A stretch of 64,000 bases of DNA, from positions 355,604 through 419,603 of the forward strand of contig QKWP01000219.1 of assembly GCA_003550325.1 (NCBI GenBank). The letters are read 5' to 3'. A program made the translations under genes and the position numbers. Under the pieces are notes generated by a model, which ran no database searches, was not told where the DNA came from, and worked only from the letters and a program-made list of their open reading frames with translations. Every line of letters starts with the position of its first letter. Position 1 is the stretch's first letter. The stretch is from Gigaspora rosea (taxonomy: Eukaryota; Glomeromycota; Glomeromycetes; Diversisporales; Gigasporaceae). This document shows, one piece after another, positions 11,063-21,989 of this stretch.

Positions 11063-12423
11063 TTAGGTTTTCGAAATGACTTTAATACATCTCCAACTTA
11101 CACTTATATACTGTATAATAAGAGTAGGCAGTAGAAAAATACTATACCTGGTAATTCAAATTGGTTTGAATGGAAATGGCCGATTGAAGGAGAGTTTTCC
11201 AGATGTATATTGGCACGTGCAATCCCTAATATTGGAGATTGGAAAATATTTTCACCTGATGATTTAAAAAGATTATGCAAAAAAGATATTACAAAACCTA
11301 ATCCCGAAGTCTCTACTCATACCATTCCTAGCTCTAAGTGGGAAGTGCCTGCTCCAAATGCTACAAGTAAAGTACAACTGACTCTTGATATAAGAAAGTC
11401 ATGTGCCCAGACAAAATCCTTCTTATATTGAGATTTTTTATATCAAAAACTTTATTATAAAAGTTTCGATTGGGACCTATAAAATCTTTCTTATATCAAG
11501 AGTTTTTTTATACCGAAGGTTTTTTATAAAGAAAGTTACTTGTAATTATTTTCTTAAAAAATGCCTATATTTTTCATTAAAAACCCCAAATTTCAAATAG
11601 ATCTTAATCCTGCGTGTCTTAATCAGCAAAACCTGGTAAAAGAACTTAAACTAAGAGAAATAAATGCAAGTAACAAAGAAAAATAAGAACAGTTTAGTGT
11701 CGAATTTAGAAATTCAGCTAGAAAAAGGTACACAAATATCGCAATGGCTCCAGATATTAATTGTGCATCAATAACTTGTTCATGAAATAGATCATAAAAT
11801 AAAAATTCGCACATTAATTGAGACGACCAATGTGATAAATTATGGTAGTGAAACGTGTAATAATAATTCATATTATCAAGATGAAATAGGAGCAAAAAAG
11901 AATAATAAAAAGACCTTCAATCGGTATATGAAATCAGCAGAACAGGATTATGCTAATGAAAAGCATAACCACCAGGTATTAAATAATATTGGCCACTCTT
12001 ATGAGTGTGAAATTGAAGTTAAAAAGGTCGATATCCATTATAGTATAAATAACAACAGGTATCACAAATATTAACTTAATAATCCCTTTTATTCATTAGA
12101 CATTTCCTGGGCCAAATACTCTCGACTTTCTGTTGCCATCAGGATGGGCATTGAAAGAGAAACAAAAATATGGAAAGAGAGGGGCTGGAAAAAAAATCAC
12201 GAAAAAAATAAGAACAATAATGGAGAGTTATTTTCTTGCTGGTAATATAAACAAAAGTGATCACTATACTGCAGAAGACATGTATCAAGCCCTTCAGAAA
12301 AAGGTACTTGAAGGTGAAATTGAGAGTGAAGTTGTTCCAAAAATATCTACTATCCAAAACTGGATAGGTCGTTACACTCGCCAACACCGTAAGGAAGCAG
12401 CTCGAACAAATCTAAACAACTAG
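11063..12423 (+). pseudogene. Transposase relic, C-terminal part
   Basis: Degraded coding stretches follow the core (11210-11431, 11600-11700, 11830-12060). The best preserved piece is 12133-12423 (96 codons), a Lys/Arg-rich segment followed by S-H/D-H-Y-T-A-E-D-M-Y-Q-A-L and I-S-T-I-Q-N-W-I-G-R-Y. In the same frame it extends upstream to F-P-G-P-N-T-L-D-F-L-L just before 12133. A 75-bp direct repeat (about 11420-11540) interrupts the coding order. Probably the C-terminal domain of the same transposase. Confidence 0.5.
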
Positions 12424-12784
12424 TGAAATTCTTCAATTACGTAGTTGTAATTCAATGTTTAGTAATAAAAAGCCCCAATTTCTTACATGAAATTAATATT
12501 GCTAATAAATCAATATTTGTCATTTTAAAGTTTCAGAGGTACCTAAGAATTTTAATACTGGTATGTACAATTATTCATAAATGTTAATAAGACTTACTAT
12601 GAAATCGCAAGATTTTCAAACCCACCAACACACCAAATTCTAAAGATAATTATTACGATACCAATTTTTATTTATTCAAATAAATACAATTCTGAACAGT
12701 AAATTATAAATGTTTTTCGTACCAATTGTTTGAATAAACTTGAATGCTAATTTTAAATAGACTAATCAAATAAAAATAAACATG
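12424..12784. other. Intergenic sequence after the transposase relic
   Basis: No ORF or clear right terminus of the large transposon was found. AT-rich. Confidence 0.4.
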
Positions 12785-12998
12785 GTAACCTCTATTATAG
12801 TGAAGTCAGAATAGAAGACTTTCACTATTCATATTATTAAGCTATACTTAATTCTACAACTTATTAAAGTTCACTATATTGAATCTACGCTCAATATGTC
12901 AACAACTGAAAGAACAATAAAGTCGCACCCAAAAAGACAAAAATACCCGAAGCGATAATGTACCAAATACACTATAACGAGAGTGACTTGGTTACTAT
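12785..12998. mobile_element. pogo-like MITE (CACTCTCGTTATAGTG-type end)
   Basis: The right end contains CACTATAACGAGAGTGACTTG, the reverse complement of the left end of the element at 36449, and runs to GGTTAC. The left end GGTAACCTCTATTATAGTGA is its degenerate partner. A 35-codon frame crossing the right end (12958-13065) is probably fortuitous. Confidence 0.6.
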
Positions 12999-15180
12999 AG
13001 ACCCTGACGATAGCGACGTTGAGAGAAATGAAAAAGTAAAACGTTCGGTTGTTTATTCTAAATAGTGTAAAAAAATCAAATAAAAAGTTTATATTGAAAT
13101 TGTAAGTAAAAAAAAGATAAGTTATTTAAGAAATCGTGGGTGGGTTTTACCTTGAAATCTGGCTCTGCCGTTGAATATACCCTCTTTTTTACTAATAAAA
13201 AAATCAAAAAAATCAAAATAGCACATCTTTGATTTCAAATATTTGTATTGTCATATAAATATTTGAATATGTTCTATTTTTAATAGTATCGTCTAAGGCC
13301 CAAAAACTGCTACTCGTTAAACTGTTATTAATGATCTACGAAAATTTGCACCAAAACTTATTAATGATCTTCTCTGATTGATATGTGAATCACGAATTAA
13401 TATACTTTATAATCCTATATTATATTTTTTTTGATATATTTAAAAATCAACTTATTAAAAGTTATATTAATATATTTAAAAATTAGATTGCATATAGTAC
13501 ACCAAATTACTTTTTATCAAAAATTACTATATTCTACTAATTCTATAAAATCTTAAGTTTTAAATATTTTTTAAAAATGTAACTAATTACTTTGTTTTTT
13601 ATTAGTATTATTCAAATTATTAGAATTTTTTAAAAGTTTATGAATCAAAATAAAAGTGTTTAAAGCTATTATGTTTTCAAAGTTTGGTATTTAATATAAA
13701 AAAATTAAAAAATTTTTATAATTTTTTTTATTCAATTAGAATTAGTACATAACCCATTCAGATTGGCTAAAAGGTATTTAAATATACTCTAAATTTGGCA
13801 TATTGATATGAAGTGACTTAGTGCACTATACTAAAAGTGCAACCAAAAACACTAAATCATAAATAACAAAAATCTATTTAATAAAATTATATTAAATTTT
13901 TATAAAGTTGTAAATCAAAAATTAATGATACTCAGTACCAACTTTTTTGCCAATACTAATCTATAGAAACTTTGCAATTAGTATATTTGTATATAACAAA
14001 CTCTATCTAGAAGCAACTTGGATGCAGGGTCCATATTATATATGAGAATAACTAAATAGAATTAAAAAATACTATCTTTTATAGGTTTAAGGCAGTGTCA
14101 TTAATCACCTAATATTTTTTATCAGAGGCCTACTCCCTTTCTGTTTTTTAATATATATATAGTTAGGTTCTTATATATAATTTTAACTTTTTTTACCCCT
14201 CCCTCTCTAAAAAATCACCTGATTTTTGTCACTCCTCTTAACTCTTCATGTAAAAGACTTAATTACTATAAAAAAAGTAGTAGAGCAACAACTTTGGATT
14301 TTTTGACAAAAGGTATGAAAATATTAGTAGAAGCAGGCTTTTGGTCATAGATACTATTTGGCAAAGCATATACTCTTATATTCTTTATAAGTTGTATACT
14401 CCTTTGTAGCCTCTTTGGATTTCTCAAAATTTTAACAAAATGGCATTTTAGCTTACCTCTTTAAAAGATTGGCAGTGTTTGCTCCTTCTTTTTTGAGTTT
14501 GTATACTAACCAAAAAGAAACAAATATGGTAATGTGTTGTAAATCTGTAGGAAATTACCAAGAAATTCCTAATCATATGAGTTTGTTGTATATAGAACGT
14601 AGTCCAGAGGTTTTTATATAGGTTTTTTATATATGTACATAGCACCTTTGTTAGCCTTAGTTATTAGTATAAACTTTTCTTTGTTTTTATTATTTTGTTA
14701 CCTTTTATTTTGTTAGTTTTTAATTTATCATATAGGTTTTGTAATTATACTTCTATTTGTTTTTATTTCTTTTTTAATTTCTTTTTTAGTTTTTTTTTTG
14801 TATAGTTGTATTAGATATTAGTATCTCCACTATTGTAGCTTGGTGAAAAGGAATAAAGAAAAATTCTGTTTTGCTCTTGGCAGGACTAACAAAGCCTTAT
14901 CTGCTTTACCAATAAAGTAATGCTAACAAATTGCATCTAGAGCTGTTAAAGTAACCAAATTATATTAAATTGTAATAAAAAGATTAAAAAAGTTTAAAAT
15001 TATTCTTGTAAATTTTATACTTCCTCAATAAAGTATCAGTAAGATTATTTAAGAATGAAAAAAAATAAAAAAAATAAAGCTATAAAGCCAATTTTTCTGT
15101 TTCTAATAGCAAATTATTAAAATTGGTTTAGTTTATAAAAAGTTATACTATATTTTACTATATAAAATGTGTGTTATTTT
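12999..15180. other. Long AT-rich region, no gene recognised
   Basis: No convincing ORF, splice pattern or RNA gene. The short frame at 14448-14645 (-) lacks any supporting feature. Pyrimidine-rich patches occur around 14200-14260 and 14690-14820. Confidence 0.5.
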
Positions 15181-15181
15181 A

Positions 15182-15215
15182 TAGCGACCCTATGATCAAC
15201 CAATCAAAATCGATC
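15182..15215 (+). repeat. GCGACC-TATGATC-ACCAATCA element terminus
   Basis: AGCGACCCTATGATCAACCA matches termini at 17792-17845 and 28563-28608, and inverted copies at 18960-19012 and 19835-19880. It therefore marks one end of a repeat family. The inverted 19.85-kb copy could be its partner. Confidence 0.6.
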
Positions 15216-15399
15216 ATGTGATTCATGGGATGACTGCTATAATCAGTTATCATGCGAATCATGTGTTTAATTTTAATTGGCAATTATATATTCAAAATTT
15301 AAACGAAATTAAAATACAGACACTAAACTAAAAAAAAAAAAAAAAAGGAAAAAAAGACTCCCATAGTGCTCTTCTGTCATTTGGTCCCAACTCTTGCCA

Positions 15400-15545
15400 A
15401 CAATAATGACTCTAATACCAATAACTCTAACAATGACTTTAATAACTCCTCTAATGATAATGACTCTAATACTAATAACTCTAACAACAGCTTCAACAAC
15501 TCTTTCCAACAACGATGACTCCAACACCAATGACTTGACTTTAAC
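15400..15545 (-). repeat. 12-bp minisatellite, locus 2 (inverted)
   Basis: Degenerate ACTCTAATACCAATA-type units. On the minus strand this is the same 12-bp unit as at 17.95 kb. Open frames on both strands (15309-15530 -, 15394-15663 +) are products of the repeat. Confidence 0.7.
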
Positions 15546-15828
15546 AATGACAACATCATTAACATTCCAAATGAAAATATCTAAAAAAAAAAAGTTAGTT
15601 CTGATAAAAAAAACTTATGAAAAAAAACTTGTCTTGAGATGCTCCAGTTCCATTTCTATCTAACCACCCAAAATTATTGAAACAAATAAAAAAAAATTAG
15701 TTTTTACAAAAAAAAAACAAAAAAAAATTAAAAAAACAAAAAAACTATGTAATAAAACTAAAAAACAAAAACAAAACAAAAAAAAAATCAAAGAAAAATA
15801 AATCCAAAAAAAAATAAATAAAAAAAGG

Positions 15829-16850
15829 GAACCACTATTTATACCATGGTTTTTGCTATTTGCACCATGTATTTCATGTAACATTAGATCATCAATCAAC
15901 CTTTTCTATTTGCACCATAGTATAGTTATACAAATGTTTGAAAAATTTTATTTTGTACTCCTATATGTTGTTAATCTACAAAAAAGGTGAGTTTTTATTG
16001 GTGCAGCATTAAAATAGTCTGAGGTTATACAAAAATTGCGAAAATCTAGCCTGCATTATGTTAAGGCCTTAAAAAATTAGAGTAAGGGTTGTGCTGCATT
16101 ATAAAATTAGGGTTAGGGTTGGCCCGGCCTATATTATAAAATAAGGTTAGCAGGCCTACTAGATTAGTTATCAAAATAAGACTTGTGTAATGTTATATGA
16201 TATTAATAGCACGAATAACTGTTAATCTACAAAAAAAGGCGAGTTTTTATTGGTGCAACATGAAAATAGTCCAAGGTTATACAAATTTGCAAAAATCTAG
16301 CACACATTATGTTAAGGCCTTAAAAAATTAGGGTAAGGGTTGGCCCGAATTATGAAATTAAGGTTAGGGTTGGCCCGGCCCATATTATAAAATTAGTTAG
16401 CAGGCCTACTAGATTAGTTATCAAAATAAGACTTGTGTAATATTATATGATATTAATAGCGCGAATAACTGTTAATCTACAAAAAAGGTGAGTTTTTATT
16501 GGTGCAACATGAAAATAGTCCAAGGTTATACAAATTTGCAAAAATCTGGCACACATTATGTTAAGGCCTTAAAAAATTAGAGTAAGTGTTGGCCCGAATT
16601 ATGAAATTAGAGTTAGGGTTGGCCCGCATTATAAAATTAGATTAGCAGGCCTACTAGATTACCAAAACAAGGTTTGTGTAACGTTACATAACATTAAAAG
16701 CGCAAATTAACTGTTAATCTAAAAGAAGGTGAGTTTTTATTGGTGCAATATATATTACCATAGTGTAAATAAAAAAGGTTGATTGATGATCTAATATTAT
16801 ACAAAATTCATGGTGCAAATAGCAAAAACCATGATGTAAATAGCGGTTCT
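15829..16850. mobile_element. 1.0-kb MITE with ~90-bp TIRs and an internal satellite
   Basis: The left end GAACCACTATTTATACCATG is mirrored by the right end read in reverse, GAACCGCTATTTACATCATG, and the similarity continues for about 90 bp (GGTTTTTGCTATTTGCACCATG region, then the TCATCAATCAACC region). Between the TIRs sits a tandem array of about 250-bp units. Confidence 0.85.
15970..16750 (+). repeat. Tandem array, about 3.1 units of ~250 bp
   Basis: GTTAATCTAC starts units at 15970, 16221 and 16471, with a partial fourth at 16713. Each unit contains GGTGAGTTTTTATTGGTGCA, a TTAAGGCCTTAA palindrome, a GGGTTAGGGTTGGCCCGG-like segment and CAGGCCTACTAG. The array is enclosed by the TIRs of the surrounding MITE. 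Confidence 0.9.
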
Positions 16851-17026
16851 TTAACAAAATAATAAAAATATAAAACTATAAAAAAAAGGACAAAAAAAAG
16901 TGAAACAAAAAATAACAAAATAACTTAAAAATAAAAAAACCGAATTAAAAAAAAATAAACTAAAAAATAAAAAAACAAATAATAAAATAAAAAAGATAAT
17001 AAAATAAAAAAATCACTCTAGTAAAT

Positions 17027-17293
17027 TACCATATTTTCGTATAATAACGCACATGTGTGTTATTTCAAAATTGGCCCTTTTTAAAAATTACCTATTTGGC
17101 TCAAAATAACGCACATGTGCGTCCTAAAATAATGCTCCCCTCCTCTAAGAGTTTTACGAGAAATATAAGTGTATTGCACATGTCTATTAAAGATTGGTAA
17201 TATTGATCTGGAATTCACACATGTGCGTTCTGAGATAACGCACAGGTGCTCAAAATAATGCACAGGTATACATTATTATAAGAAAATACGGTA
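17027..17293. mobile_element. MITE with TACCATATTTTCGTATAATA ends
   Basis: The left TIR pairs with TACCGTATTTTCTTATAATA read from the right. The interior carries repeated ACGCACATGTGCGT palindromes. Flanking TA fits a mariner/pogo-type target. No ORF. Confidence 0.8.
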
Positions 17294-17947
17294 TAAAAAA
17301 AAAGCTGAAAAAAACGAAACAAAAAAAATAACTTAAAAATAAAAAAACGAATTAAAAAAATAAAAAAAACCAAATAATAAAAAAATAATTTAAAAACTAA
17401 TTAAATATAAAAAAAGAAACCAAATACCAAGCCTAATTAAATATATATAAAAAACTGAAACAAAAAAAACTCAAAAAAAGCAAATAAAATAAAAAAATAA
17501 TAAAAAGCTAATAAAACTATAGAAAAAAAGATATATATATATATAAACAAAAAAAATAACAAAAAAAAGAGAAAATTCCCTAATAAACAATATAAAAAAA
17601 ATGAGAAAAACTGAAAAACTATATATAAAATAACCAAGTAAAAGCTTTTTTATGAATTCCATAATTGTAATGCTTGTGCTGCTAAAAAAATTTAAAAAAA
17701 ATTAGAAAAAAGAAAATTTATTAATTTACTCCTGTGTATGAAATACAGATATAATTATAAAAAAAAATTAATAAAAAATTTAGGCAAAAAGAAAATGGTG
17801 ACCCATCGCTATAGCGACCCTTATATGATCGACCAATCATTTTTGAGATTGGCGATTATATAAGATGATCTATTTTTTTTATTTTTTTTTATTTTTTTTT
17901 TATTGCGATTAATTTTTTTTTTAACCGCAAATAATTTTTTTTTAGAA

Positions 17948-18035
17948 TCTTCTTTGGAGTCGTCGCTGGAGTCATCACTGGAGTCTTTATTGGAGTCTTT
18001 ACTGGAATTGTCGCTGAAGTGATCATTGGAACAGT
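17948..18035 (+). repeat. 12-bp minisatellite, locus 3 (GGAGTCRTCRCT)
   Basis: About seven units of GGAGTC plus six variable bases. Its translation would be a G-V-x-x repeat, but there is no gene context. Confidence 0.75.
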
Positions 18036-18049
18036 CTTTTAGTAGGTTT

Positions 18050-18600
18050 TTTAGTTTTTCAGTGTTTTTTCATGTTTTTCAGTGGTTAATTTTGTCATTT
18101 TTTGGGGATAGGTTCTTTGTTTCTTCGTCGTTCTTCGGTGGTTCTTCCTCATTGTTTTTCAGTGGGTAGTTTGTGTATTTTGGTAGGTAGGTTTTTTGTT
18201 TCTTCGTCGGTAGGTTCAAGTCTTTCGGTTGTTCTTCTTCTCTTTTTTTCAGTAAGTAATTTTATCATTTTTCAGTTGGTAGGTTCTTTGTCTTTTCTCG
18301 GTGGGTTCAGTAAGTTCTTTGGTGACCTTCTTTGTCGGTTTTCGGTGTAATTTTGTCATTTTTCTGTGGGAGGTTCTTTCTCTCTTCGTCGGTGGGTTCT
18401 GTAAGTTCTTCAGTTGATCTTTTTTGTTGTTTTTAGCAGTAATTTTTTCAGTTTCCAGTAGGTAAGTTCTTTGTTTCTTCGTTCGTGGGTCAAGTTTTTC
18501 GGTAGTTCTTCTTTGTCACTTTTTGGTGGATAATTTTTTGATGGGTAAGTTCTTTGTCTCTTCGGTAAGTTCTTTGGTTTAAATCCTTTGGTGGTTCTTC
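18050..18600 (+). repeat. ~90-bp degenerate tandem repeat (GGTTCTTTGTCTCTTCG)
   Basis: The phrase GGTTCTTTGT-TTCTTCG-TCGG recurs near 18110, 18188, 18281, 18369, 18462 and 18545. Each is followed by GGTGGGTTC and a TTTTTCAG block. The 82-codon frame at 18102-18350 is a by-product. Confidence 0.7.
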
Positions 18601-19181
18601 ATCGTTCGTTCGTCAACATTTTCATCCTGTTTTATCTCGTTTCATCCCGTTTTTAGTCCCATTTTCTCATCCTGTAATTTGTTATATTTCTTCTCATTTT
18701 CGATTATATTTTTTTATATTTGTATCCGACTAAAAAAAAAATAAATTAAAATTAAAAAAAAATTAATTATTAAATTAAATTAATAAAAAAAAATCCAATT
18801 TTTGTCCCGTTTTCTCGTCCCGTATTTCGTCCTATTTTCGTCACATTTTTCTTCTCTTTTTCATTCTGTTTTCTTTATGTTTTGACTAAAAAAAAAAATA
18901 AAATAAATTTTAAAAAAAAAAATTAAAAAAAAAACAACAAAAATAAGGATACATGTGATTGACTTTGATTGGTCGATCACGGAGTTGCCATGGCGACATG
19001 TCTCCATAAAATAAAACCCAAAAATTTAAATAAAAAAATCAAATCAAATTAAGGTTTATATAATTTAGCACATATTTTTGCAATGCGCCCATCTGATAAA
19101 CTAATTAGATTGTAGGATCAGCTGTAACATAAAAATGAGAAAAAAATAGCGATCATTTAAAAAATTGCCTGTGGCTTATAA

Positions 19182-19301
19182 TTTTGCTTATGAAACTATT
19201 TTTCATGCTCTAACAAAAAAAATTCCTTTGCAAAATTTTACTATAAAACCTCTTTTCTTGTCTATACACTATTCTAACCTCACCCTAACTCTAACTAACA
19301 A
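19182..19301 (-). repeat. TTAGGG-core module, copy 1
   Basis: Read on the minus strand: a degenerate GTTAGAGTTAGGGTGAGG, then TATAGTAAAATTTTGCAAAG, then a T-rich tract and AATAGTTTCATAAGCAAAATT. This three-part order recurs in at least eight other places in the window (listed in the findings). Confidence 0.75.
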
Positions 19302-19319
19302 AAAAATGTATATTTTGGT

Positions 19320-19500
19320 TGTTTTACACCAAATCATATGAGGTGCACTACAGCGCATAAGCACAAAAATATTAAATTCTCAAATTAAAGTTAAGTCAAA
19401 GATAATTTATACTAAAATTTTATGTAGAATTTTTTTTGTTAGAACTTTAAAAGCAAAATTTTGAGGTATCATATGTACCTGTATTTTATACACAGGTATA
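19320..19500 (+). repeat. TTAGGG-core module, decayed copy 2, with flanking repeats
   Basis: TATACTAAAATTTTATGTAG plus a T tract plus AAAGCAAAATTTTGAGG matches the module, but the TTAGGG part is lost. Flanking phrases with TCATATG-A/T-GGTRC-like motifs lie on both sides (19335-19360, 19470-19500). Confidence 0.5.
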
Positions 19501-19834
19501 CAAATAGAAATTGCTAAAAACATTTTAAAAAAATTTTAAAAAAACCCTCTAACCCTATACTATTTTAATAAAATTGCAAAATGGCAAAACAGCGAAATAG
19601 TGAAACAGTAAAATGCCGAAATAGTAAAATGGCAAAACAATAGGCAAACCTCTAATAAAAACTTCGAAACAACGAAATTATACGATTCCAAGATGAAGTA
19701 CTAGTTAATAACGAGAAAAAATAAAATTTACGGAAAAAAGTGGCAAGGCACAACTCCAAAACAATGGTCTAGAAGGAAAAAACAATGATTATCAAATATA
19801 GATCATTGTTTATATATGATTACCAATCTCTAAA

Positions 19835-19885
19835 ATGATTTGTTGATCATATAAAGGTCACATAGCAATAGGTTGCTATTGCATT
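19835..19885 (-). repeat. GCGACC/ACCAATCA-type terminus, inverted copy
   Basis: Read in reverse: GCAATAGCAACCTATTGCTA, then TATGATCAACAAATCA. This matches the termini at 15.18, 17.79 and 28.56 kb in opposite orientation. Confidence 0.5.
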
Positions 19886-20169
19886 TTTGCTATATAAAAT
19901 ATATAAAAGTCATTATTTTTAGATGTATATCACTTTAAAACAGCTTTATTTAAACTATTTAAAAAAAGGAAATTACTAATTCATACCACAAATGATTATT
20001 ACCTATAGTCAATTTGCTAATTAAAATTCAGAATCAAATATATTATATAGATCAATTTTATAATAAAAAAAATTGCTAAAATTGCTCTAATCTAAAATTT
20101 TGTTTATAAACCTACTTTTTTTTTATAACAAAAAATTACTTGCCAAATTTACTATAAATTAGGAATTTA

Positions 20170-20424
20170 TAATTTATTGCATGGTGCAATATATTGTACC
20201 CCTATTATAACTATATGGATCATCAATTTTGTGTAACAAACAATTAAAGAAATTTTTATTAAAGCAATAAAAATTTAATTAATATTAGGGTTAGGGTTAA
20301 GGCCTGGAATGAAACAAGAATATAGTTTATACCAAAATTTCACGAGGAGTATTTTTTATTAAAACTCCAAAGGTGGTTTCATAGGCAAAATTTTTAATTA
20401 ATAGAAGGGGTGCAATAAATTATA
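20170..20424. mobile_element. MITE carrying the TTAGGG-core module (ATAATTTATTGCA ends)
   Basis: ATAATTTATTGCA...ACCCCT on the left pairs with the reverse of AGGGGTGCAATAAATTAT on the right. Inside is a full module copy (20287-20395): TTAGGGTTAGGGTTAAGG, AAAATTTCACGAGGAG, then AAAGGTGGTTTCATAG. Confidence 0.7.
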
Positions 20425-20454
20425 AAACCCATTTACTATATGGGAATTAGTAAA

Positions 20455-20702
20455 TAGTGCACCCTGCACTGTAGTGCACCCCTATAGTAAGAGTTAGGGT
20501 TAAGGTTAGGGTCAGGGTTAGGGCTATGGTTAGATTAGAGCAAGAGTTAGAGTTAAAGTCAAAATTAAAATTAGGATTAGAGTTAGGATCAAGATTAGTA
20601 CAAAATTGCAAGAGGATCATTTTTTGTTAATAATGCAACAGGGGTTACCCTAGTAAAATTTTGAGTAACATAAAAGGGGTGCACTGCAGTGCAGGTGCAC
20701 TA
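20455..20702. mobile_element. MITE carrying the TTAGGG-core module (TAGTGCACC ends)
   Basis: The left end TAGTGCACCCTGCACTGTAG and the right end read in reverse, TAGTGCACCTGCACTGCAGT, are near-identical over about 28 bp, running to CACCCCT. The interior is about 100 bp of TTAGGG-like repeats, then a TTGCAAGAGGATCA segment and a diverged end of the module. It lies 30 bp from the MITE at 20170-20424. Confidence 0.85.
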
Positions 20703-21111
20703 TATTACAAAACCCTTACTATATATAATATCCTAATATCCTATTTTAATCTCTAATCTTTATCACTATCCTAATATTAAAAAAATTTAATTTTTATTTA
20801 ATAAAAATTTTTGTTTATTTTATTTTATGTATTATAGATCACAGATGATATTTACCTATGGTGATTATTAGTTATTTCTTAAAAAAATTATTATTTATTT
20901 TTTTTAATCATTTGATACCAAAATCAAGATTGGATTCAAAACAATTTAAAAATTTGATTTTTTAATTTATTACAAGTTTTTATATACTATAATTTTGTTA
21001 GAAAATTATTATAGTATTCATATACAAGTTTAATTTATTGATTTACAAATTTTGTATAACATATCAATTAAACCAATTTTTACAAACAAAAAATTAAACC
21101 CTTGCTTATAG

Positions 21112-21216
21112 TTAGGGTAAGAGTGGTTGGATTCGGCAAGGTTTGTTTATAACAAAATTTTGTAAGAAATTTTTTTATTAGAAACCAAAAGGTGGTTTCA
21201 TAATCAAAATTTTAAG
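21112..21216 (+). repeat. TTAGGG-core module, copy 5
   Basis: GTTAGGGTAAGAGTGG, AAAATTTTGTAAGAAA, a T tract, then AAAGGTGGTTTCATAATCAA. No clear TIR was found around it. Confidence 0.7.
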
Positions 21217-21989
21217 ATATCAGTTGTTTTTACATTACCCATATATATACACTCCATGTATAAATAGAAATTCTCTTTTTTTTAATACTATACTAAATTT
21301 AGTATAGCAAAATTTTAGAATAATACAGAAAGTTTAAAAGTAAGCTACATTCGCACCTCGATATAGTCACACTCAATATAGTCACAAACTCGATATAGTC
21401 ATGGGTTTATTTTTACCGATTCATTTTATATTACTTTACTCTTTATATAGTCACAAACAAGATATAATCACAGTCACTGAATTTTGTATTACGATAGTTA
21501 TTAAGTATATAATAAATTACTTCGATATAATCACAAATTATATAAGCATTTTCTGCTTTCAACCAAGTGTACAAAATTGTTCAGGACCCTTTTTTTTGGA
21601 AAAAACATTCATGCTTTAATTTTCGCATAGGGCATTTAATGTTTCAAAAATTAGAATACACCGTATAAATTCTTTATTAAATAAAAAATGTACAGTATGT
21701 ACGTACATACATACCTGTGCACACTTTCCTTTCTTGTAACTCGGTTCACATAAGGAGAGGTTTAACTATAATCTATATATGCATTTACCGTTACAAAGAA
21801 CATACCATATCAATACTGATTATGCAATGCACATGTTTTGTACTTCTGTTTGTAGCTACATTTTTACAAAGAGCTTTGGATAATGATACGTATAAAAGCG
21901 TGGTCCCGACGAACATTAATTAAAAAAAGAATATCTCACCAGACTTAACTTCTCGATCGAAAGTCTTAGTTTTGATCAATTTTTTTTCT

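Larger units (their letters stand above)
15570..17790 (+). repeat. A-rich low-complexity tract (interrupted)
   Basis: Long runs of A with scattered C/T (AAAAAACTAAAAAACAAA-like) fill 15570-15828, 16851-17026 and 17294-17790. T and G are nearly absent on this strand. Two MITEs are embedded in it. A T-rich tract of opposite skew follows at 17870-18900. The minus-strand Phe/Leu-rich frames here are artefacts of composition. Confidence 0.7.
17792..19012. mobile_element. 1.2-kb inverted-repeat element with internal minisatellites
   Basis: The left end ATGGTGACCCATCGCTATAG...GATCGACCAATCA is matched by the right end read in reverse (ATGGAGACATGTCGCCATGG...GATCGACCAATCA). It contains a T-rich tract, a 12-bp minisatellite (17948-18035) and a ~90-bp degenerate tandem repeat (18050-18600). 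No transposase. Confidence 0.7.

Noticed and set aside
12958-13065. 35-codon acidic frame
   Set aside because: Its first part is the TIR of a pogo-like MITE, so the frame is likely fortuitous.
15309-15663. Overlapping open frames on both strands
   Set aside because: Both are read-throughs of the degenerate 12-bp repeat.
20284-20540. TTAGGG repeats as a chromosome end
   Set aside because: Short, degenerate, internal to MITEs with TIRs on both sides. They are interstitial, not telomeric.
21717-21923. Small frame with a hydrophobic start (possible secreted peptide) in the Tigger 5' flank
   Set aside because: Lies in transposon non-coding DNA, has no partner exon and no conserved pattern.
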